Assembly (NCBI RefSeq): GCF_963924675.1
Contig: NC_089220.1
Span: 167,200,761-167,264,760, forward strand
Length of the DNA: 64,000 nucleotides
From: Phocoena phocoena
Taxonomy: Eukaryota > Chordata > Mammalia > Artiodactyla > Phocoenidae
Direction: 5' to 3'
This document shows, one piece after another, positions 58,550 through 64,000 of this stretch; position 1 is the stretch's first letter; every line of letters starts with the position of its first letter. The notes below the pieces were generated by a model, which was not told the origin of the DNA, did no database searches, and worked only from the letters and a program-made list of their open reading frames with translations. The translations under genes and the position numbers were made by a program.

Positions 58550-60525
58550 TTTGCTTCACTTAACTGTGTTTGGGGTCTCCTTTTTGCAGGCAGCAGGTTC
58601 ATAGTTTCCATTGTTTTTGGTGTCTGTCCCCAGTGGCTAAGGTTGGTTCAGTGGGTTGTGAAGGCTTCCTGGTGGAGGGGACTAGTGCCTGTGTTCTGGT
58701 GGATGAGGGTGGATATTGTCTTTCTGGTGAGCAGGTCCACATTTGGTGGTGTGTTTTGGGGTGTCTGTGGCCTCATTATGATTTTAGGCAGCCTCTCTGC
58801 TAATGGATGGGATTGTGTTCCTGTCTTGCTAGTTGTTTGGCATAGGGTGTCCTGCACTGTCGCTTGCTGGTCGTTGAGTGAAGCTGGCTGTTGGTGTTGA
58901 GATGAAGATCTCTGGGAGATTTTCACCGTTTGATATTACGTGGAGCTGGGACGTCTCTTGTGGACCAGTGTCCTGAAGTTGGCTCTCCCACCTCAGAAGC
59001 ACAGCACTGACTCCTGGCTGCAGCACCAAGAGCCTTTCATCCACACAGCTCAGAATAAAACGGAGAAACAAAAGAAAGAAAGATGATAAAATAAAATAAT
59101 GTAAAATAAAATAAAGTTATTAAAATAAAAAATAATTGTTATGAAAAAAAATTTTTTTAAGTAATAAAAAAAAGGACAGAGAGAACCCTAGGACAAATGG
59201 TAAAAGCAAAGCTATACAGGCAAAATCACACACAGAAGCATACACATACACACTCACAAAAAGAGAAAAAGGGGAAAAATATATACATATATCGTTGCTC
59301 CCAAAGTCCACCTCCTCAATTTCGGATGATTCATTGTCTCTTCAGGTATTCCACAGATGCAGGTACATCAAGTTGGAGATTTAGTGGAGATTTAGTCCGC
59401 TGCTCCTGAGGCTGCTGGGTGAGATTTCCCTTTCTGTTCTTTGTTCGCACAGCTCCTGGGGTTCAGCTTTGGATTTGGACCCGCCTGTGCGTGTAGGTCG
59501 CCTGAGCGTGTCTGGTCTTTGCTCAGACAGGATGGGGTTAAAGGAGCAGCTGATTCTGGGGCTCTCCCTCGCTCAGGCAATGGGGAGGGAGGGGTACGGA
59601 TGCGGGACGAGCTTGTGGCAGTAGAGGCCACCGTGACTTTTCACCAACCTGAGGCGTGCTGTGCGTCCTACCGGGGAACTTGTCCCTGGATCACGGGACC
59701 CTGGCAGTGGCGGGCTGCACAGGCTCCCGGGAGGGAAGTGTGGATAGTGACCTGTGCTTGCACACAGGCTTATTGGTGGCTGCAGCAGCCACCAAGTGTA
59801 TTACTTAGTGTCTCATGCCTGTCTCTGTGGTCCGCGCTGATAGCCGCAGCTCGTGCCCGTCTCTGAAGCTCCTTTAAGCAGCGCGCTTAATCCCCTCTCC
59901 TCGCACACCAGGAAACAAAGAGGGAAGAAAAAGTCTCTTGCCTCTTCGGCAGCTCCAGACCTTTCCCGGACTGCCTCCCGGCGAGCTGTGGCGCACTAGC
60001 GCCTTCAGGCTGTGTTCACGCCGCCAACCCCAGTCCTCTCCCTGCGCTCTGACTGAAGCCCGAGCCTCAGTTCCTAGCCCCAACCCGTCCCAGCAGGTGA
60101 GCAGAGCAGCCTCTTGGGCTGGTGAGTGCCGGTCGGCCCTGATCCTCTGTGCGGGAATCTGTCCACTTTGCCCTCCGCACCCCTGTTGCTGCACTCTTCT
60201 CCGTGGCTCCGAAGCTTCCTGCTCTGCCACCCGCAGTCTCCACCCATGAAGTGGCTTCCTAGTGTGTGGAAACCTTTCCTCCTTCACAGCTCCCTCCCAC
60301 TGGTGCAGGTTCCATCCCTATTCTTTGTCTCTGTTTTTTCTTTCTTCTTTTACCCTACCCAGGTACGTGGGGAGTTTCTTGCCTTTTGGGAGGTCTGAGG
60401 TCTTCTGCCAGCATTCAGTAGGTGTTCTGTAGGAGTTGTTCCACATGTAGATCTATTTCTGATGTAATTTTGGGGAGGAAGGTGATCTGCACATCTTAGT
60501 CTTCCGCCATCTTGAAGCTTCCCCG
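58550..60525 (-). promoter_or_regulatory. L1-C 5' UTR (internal promoter region), antisense
   Basis: About 1.98 kb of 5' UTR on the minus strand. It has the YY1-type site at 60514-60506 (gccatcttg on the plus strand), about 11 bp from the 5' end. It then has a CpG-rich part (about 59400-60250) and an A-rich stretch (about 59050-59180: ataaaataaaataatgtaaa). It drives minus-strand transcription in active L1s; many mammalian L1s also have an antisense promoter here. Function in this copy is untested. Confidence 0.7.
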
Positions 60526-60531
60526 CTCTTC

Positions 60532-60600
60532 TTTTTTTTTTTGCTGTACGTGGGCCTCTCACTGTTGTGGCCTCTCCCGTTGCAGACCGTAGGCTCCCAA
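60532..60600 (-). mobile_element. Partial CHR-type SINE at the L1-C/L1-D junction
   Basis: Antisense T tract, gctgtacgtgggcctctcac, cctctcccgttgcagaccgt and aggctccc, then an abrupt switch to L1 ORF2 at 60601. Only the 3' third of the SINE is present; its head and any target duplication are absent. Confidence 0.85.
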
Positions 60601-62750
60601 ATGAGGCCACCATCACTCTGATACCAAAACCAGACAAAGATGTCACAAAGAAAAAAACTACAGGCAAATAACACTGATGAACATTGATGTAAAAATCCTC
60701 AACAAAATACTAGCAAACAGAATCCAACAGCACAATAATAGGATCATACACCATGATCAAGTGGGGTTTATCCCAGGAATGCAAGGATTCTTCAGTATAC
60801 GCAAATCAATCAATGTGATACACCATATTAACCAATTGAAGGAGAAAACCTATCTGATCATCTCAGTAGATGCAGAAAAAGCTTTCAACAAAATTCAACA
60901 CCCATTTATGATAAAAACCCTCCAGAAAGTAGGCATAGAGGGAACTTACCTCAACATAATAAAGGCCATATATGACAGACCCACAGCCAACATAATTCTC
61001 AGTGGTGAAAAACTGAAACCATTTCCTCTAAGATCAGGAACACAGCAAGGTTGTCTGCTCTTGACAGTTATTTAACATAGTTTTGGAAGTTTTAGCCACA
61101 GCAATCAGATAAGACAAAGAAATAAAAGGAATCCAAATCGGAAAAGAAGTAAAGCTGTTACTGTTTGCAGATGACATGATACTATACATAGAGAATCCTA
61201 AAGATGCCAGCAGAAAACTACTAGAGCTAATCAATGAATTTGGTAAAGTAGCAGGATACAACATCAATGCACAGAAATCTCTGGCATTCCTATACACTAA
61301 TGATGAAAAATCTGAAAGAGAAATTAAGGGAACACTCCCATTTACCACTGCAACCAAAAGAATAAAATATCTAGGAATAAACCTACCTAAGGAGACAAAA
61401 GACCTGTATGCAGAAAACTATAAGACTCTGATGAAAGAAAATAAAAATTATACAAACAGATGGAGAGATATGCCATGTTCTTGGCTTGGAAGAATCAACA
61501 TTGTGAAAATGACTATATTACCCAAAGCTATCTACAGATTCATTGCAATCCCTATCAAACTACCACTGGCATTTTTCACAGAACTAGAACAAAAAATTTC
61601 ACAATTTGTATAGAAACACAAAGAAACCCGAATAGCCAAAGTAATCTTGAGAAAGAAAAATGTAGCTGGAGGAATCAGGCTCCCTGACTTCAGACTATAC
61701 TACAGAGCTACAGTAATCAAGATAGTATGGTACTGGCACAAAAACAGAAATATAGGTCAATGGAACAGGATAGAAAGCCCAGAGATAGACCCACGCTTGT
61801 ATGGTCACCTTATCTTTGATAAAGCAGGCAAGAATATACAGTGGAGCACAGACAGCCTCTTCAATAAGTGGTGCTGGGAAAACTGGACAACTACATGTAA
61901 CAGAATGATATTAGAACACTCCCTAACACCATACTCAAAAATAAACTCAAAATGGATTAAAGACCTAAATGTAAGGCCAGACACTATAATACTTTTAGAT
62001 GAAAACATAGGCAGAACACTCTATGACATAAATCACAGCAAAATCCTTTTTGACCCACGTCCTAGAGAAGTGGAAATAAAAACCAAAATAAACAAATGGG
62101 ACCTAATGAAACTTAAAAGCTTTATTAGCACAGCAAAGGAAACCATAAAAAAGATGAAAAGACAACCCTCAGAATGGGAGAAAATATTTGAAAATGAAGT
62201 AGCTGACAAAGGATTAATCTCCATAATTTACAAGCAGTTCATGCAGTTCAATATCAAAAGAACAAATAACCCTATCCAAAAATGGGCAGAAGACCTAAGT
62301 AGACATTTCTCCAAAGAATATATGCAGATTGCCAACAAACGCATGAAAGGATGCTCAACATCTCTAATCATTAGAGAAATGCAAATCAAAACTATAATGA
62401 GGTATCACCTCACACAGATGGTCAGAATGGCCATCTTCAAAAACTCTACAAGCAATAAATGCTGGAGAGGGTGTGGAGAAAAGGGAACCCTCTTGCACTG
62501 TTGGTGGGAATGTAAATTGATAGAGCCACTATGGAGAACAGTATGGAGGTTCCTTAAAAATCTAAAAATAGAACTATCATATGACCTGGTAATTACACTG
62601 GTGGGCATATATCCTGAGAAAACCATAATTCAAAATGAGTCATGTACCACAGTGTTCATTGCAGCACTACTTACAATAGTCAGGACATGGAAGCAACCTA
62701 ATTGTCCATCGACACTTAGGAGATCAGCTTGGTGTTTTGTGACCACCTAG
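60601..62750 (+). pseudogene. L1-D ORF2 remnant (reverse transcriptase and C-terminal part)
   Basis: Sense pieces: 60601-61075 ([15 protein letters not shown] text, then [22 protein letters not shown] fingers and palm), FADD at 61164-61175, 61176-61613 ending at a TAG where the other copies have TGG (QFVWKHK motif), and a 367-codon frame at 61647-62750 covering the C-terminal region to KQPNCPST. There the frame leaves ORF2 because about 370 bp (the ORF2 end and early 3' UTR) is deleted. The endonuclease is absent. Dead copy. Confidence 0.88.
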
Positions 62751-62900
62751 ATGGGTGGGATAGGGAGGGTGGGAGGGAGACACTAGAGGGAGGAGGTATG
62801 AGGATATATGTATATGCATAGCTTATTCACTTTGTTATATAGCAGAAACTAACCATTGTAAAGCAATTTTACTCCAATTAAGATGTTAAAAAAAAAAAAA
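62751..62900 (+). other. L1-D 3' UTR remnant and poly-A tail
   Basis: The 3' end of the L1 (ggataggg...gggagggagacactagag, agcaattttactccaattaa then gatgtt) and A tail at about 62888-62900, followed by the right copy of gaaatggta. Confidence 0.9.
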
Positions 62901-63250
62901 GAAATGGTATTGGCAGTGGTGAAAGAGAGAAAGAAGCGTCTAGGATGACTCTCAAGATTGTAATGTGATTTTCTGCGTGATTTTTGAAGCCATTAACAAA
63001 GAGAGGGTATTTTGAAGGAATAGGTTTGGATGGACAAAGGTGAGTTTGGTTTTGGACATGCTGAGATTAGGTCATCCATGAACCCTAGCTGGAGAATACT
63101 GGAGTGGTGCTCAGAAGAGAGGTCAGAGCTAGAGATAGATTTGAGTTACCCCGATGGGGTATTCACTGATGCTGTGGGAATGAAATAGGTAATCCAGAGA
63201 AAGGGTGTGAAGAAGAGGGGCAGACTTACTGTGTACCACTGAGGAATAAT

Positions 63251-63867
63251 TTAGATAAGAAAATGCTTGTTCTAAGTCTTTATGCAAAACTTGAATCACC
63301 TGAGGGATTTATATTTTAAGATACAGGAAGGGAAAGTAATCTAATTATTTTGATATCCATTTGCTCTGATTTATTTATTCTGCTGGTATCAGGAGAACTG
63401 ATGTTGAAATGCCTTAAAATAAGTTCTATCTATTTACAGCTCTCTGTGAGTCTGGAAGTCACAAAATCTTTGTAAATTTTCCAAGTCTTTGAGAACAGCC
63501 TTCATGATATGTGCTTTCAGACCACAGGCATATGGTGAGAGTTTGCTTGCCTTCCAAAAGCAGACATTGAGAAACAGGAGAGTTTGGTTATAGTTTAGAC
63601 AGTTTTTGAACTGATTTAGCAGTAATGGGTCAACTTTGTTTTAATGACTATATTTTATTTTCTTGAGAACATACACTGTGGATGTTCTCATGGATTTCCA
63701 TATATATATTTCAGAATTTTAAAAATTTTATCTGGCATGTAGTCCATTCATATTCATGACTAGACATGTGAATATGGTCATTTTAATGATGTAAAGCAAA
63801 AACACTGTATGTAATTCTCTTGTAATTGACGAGCTCAAGTTCTAGCCTATTTTTAATTTTAATTTTT
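63251..63867. other. Intronic sequence, nothing recognised
   Basis: AT-rich intronic DNA between the L2 remnant and the edge SINE. Confidence 0.5.
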
Positions 63868-64000
63868 ATTTTTTTTGCGGTACGCAGGCCTCTCACTGCT
63901 GTGGCCTCTCCTGTTGCGGAGCACAGGCTCCGGACGCGCAGGCTCAGCGGCCATGGCTCATGGGCCTAGCCGCTCCGCGGCATGTGGGATCTCCCCGGAC
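63868..64000 (-). mobile_element. CHR-type SINE, antisense, cut by the window edge
   Basis: Antisense SINE starting with a short T tract, gcggtacgcaggcctctcac, gttgcggagcacaggctccg and cgcaggctcagcggccatgg, running off the end at ctccccggac. The head lies outside the window. Confidence 0.93.

Larger units (their letters stand above)
53211..60525 (-). mobile_element. L1-C: full-length antisense LINE-1
   Basis: Minus-strand order: 5' UTR starting with the complement of cgccatcttgaagcttcccc at 60525, through a CpG-rich part and an A-rich part to about 58550; ORF1 (58549-57656, undisrupted); ORF2 (57597 onward, broken); 3' UTR; poly-A seen as a T-rich run at about 53211-53240. A CHR SINE interrupts ORF2 at 54108-54312. 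It is about 7.1 kb without the SINE. All L1 parts are present, but ORF2 has an early stop. Confidence 0.9.
51971..62900 (+). mobile_element. L1-D/L1-C composite: sense L1 interrupted by a full-length antisense L1
   Basis: The outer element (L1-D) is sense. Its 5' UTR begins at 51971 and reads to about 53210; its ORF2 resumes at 60601 and its 3' UTR and poly-A end at 62900. The 9-bp duplication gaaatggta (51962-51970 and 62901-62909) brackets the whole block. Between lie a full-length antisense L1 (L1-C, about 53211-60525) and a partial antisense SINE (60532-60600). Compared with L1-C, L1-D lacks the segment from the late 5' UTR through ORF1 and the ORF2 endonuclease, about 3.1 kb. Confidence 0.85.
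51455..63250 (-). mobile_element. Second antisense L2, split by the L1 composite
   Basis: Left part 51455-51961 (tgaactgctttgaaagatga, ggttggaagaggctagaaca then tgaagagctttaaatgctga) and right part 62901-63250 (gcgtctaggatgactctcaa, gagtttggttttggacatgc, gagctagagatagatttgag) together read as one antisense L2. The 10.9-kb L1 composite at 51971-62900 lies between them with gaaatggta on both sides, so the L1 landed in this L2. Confidence 0.7.
30550..64000 (+). other. GPR158: GPR158 intron downstream of exon B (incomplete)
   Basis: The phase-0 intron begins with gtaaac and runs at least 33,451 bp to the window edge. I looked for the next expected exon (rest of intracellular loop 1 and TM2) in open frames on the plus strand and saw none; all longer frames here are L1 ORF fragments or repeat translations. 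Such large introns fit what is known of the mammalian GPR158 locus. Confidence 0.75.

Noticed and set aside
58149..58900. Plus-strand open frames of 151 and 129 codons
   Set aside because: Antisense shadow of L1-C ORF1 and 5' UTR; the same shadow occurs at L1-A, showing it comes from L1 sequence.
59441..60287. GC-rich open frames on both strands resembling proline/alanine-rich proteins
   Set aside because: They lie in the CpG-rich L1-C 5' UTR; an equivalent sequence exists inverted at 51971-53210, so this is a repeat rather than a gene.

Overview
The window is vertebrate nuclear DNA from inside one large gene, with no sign of bacterial, plasmid or phage sequence. The organism is a cetartiodactyl, most likely a whale or dolphin. 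The main reason is the many copies of a tRNA-derived SINE of the cetacean/hippo CHR type, beginning ggcttccctggtggcgcag. These occur beside a matching young L1 lineage and ordinary mammalian relics (L2, MIR, MaLR LTRs, Tigger and hAT-Charlie DNA transposons).

The only cellular coding sequence I can support is two plus-strand exons of GPR158 (orphan class C GPCR, also described as the metabotropic glycine receptor). Exon A (12200-12302) codes for a Cys-containing stretch of the ectodomain stalk. Exon B (30326-30549) codes for the rest of the Cys-rich stalk and transmembrane helix 1. Splice sites and reading phase agree across the 18,023-bp intron between them. Everything before 12200 and after 30549 reads as intron; no further GPR158 exon was found in the last 33.4 kb.

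Layout: 382-6240 is a near full-length antisense L1 (L1-A) with a nested SINE, abutting an older L1 piece. At 8060-8700 lies an L2 fragment split by a SINE. At 9535-11460 is a sense 5'-truncated L1 (L1-B) carrying two head-to-tail SINEs. Exon A follows. The 12.3-30.3 kb intron holds MaLR LTRs, two Tigger-like elements, SINEs, an L1 tail and MIR/L2 relics. Exon B is followed after 81 bp by an antisense L1 tail (30631-31506). At 34.4-35.9 kb there is an old L1, and at 42.1-45.6 kb a long antisense L2 riddled with later insertions. At 51971-62900 a large L1 composite has been dropped into another L2: a sense L1 (L1-D) interrupted by a full-length antisense L1 (L1-C) and missing about 3.1 kb. A CHR SINE runs off the right edge.

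No undescribed biological system is evident. The items most worth a second look are the inverted L1 composite with its CpG-rich 5' UTRs and one undisrupted ORF1, the tandem SINE pair sharing one target duplication, and the L1 tail close to the exon B splice donor.
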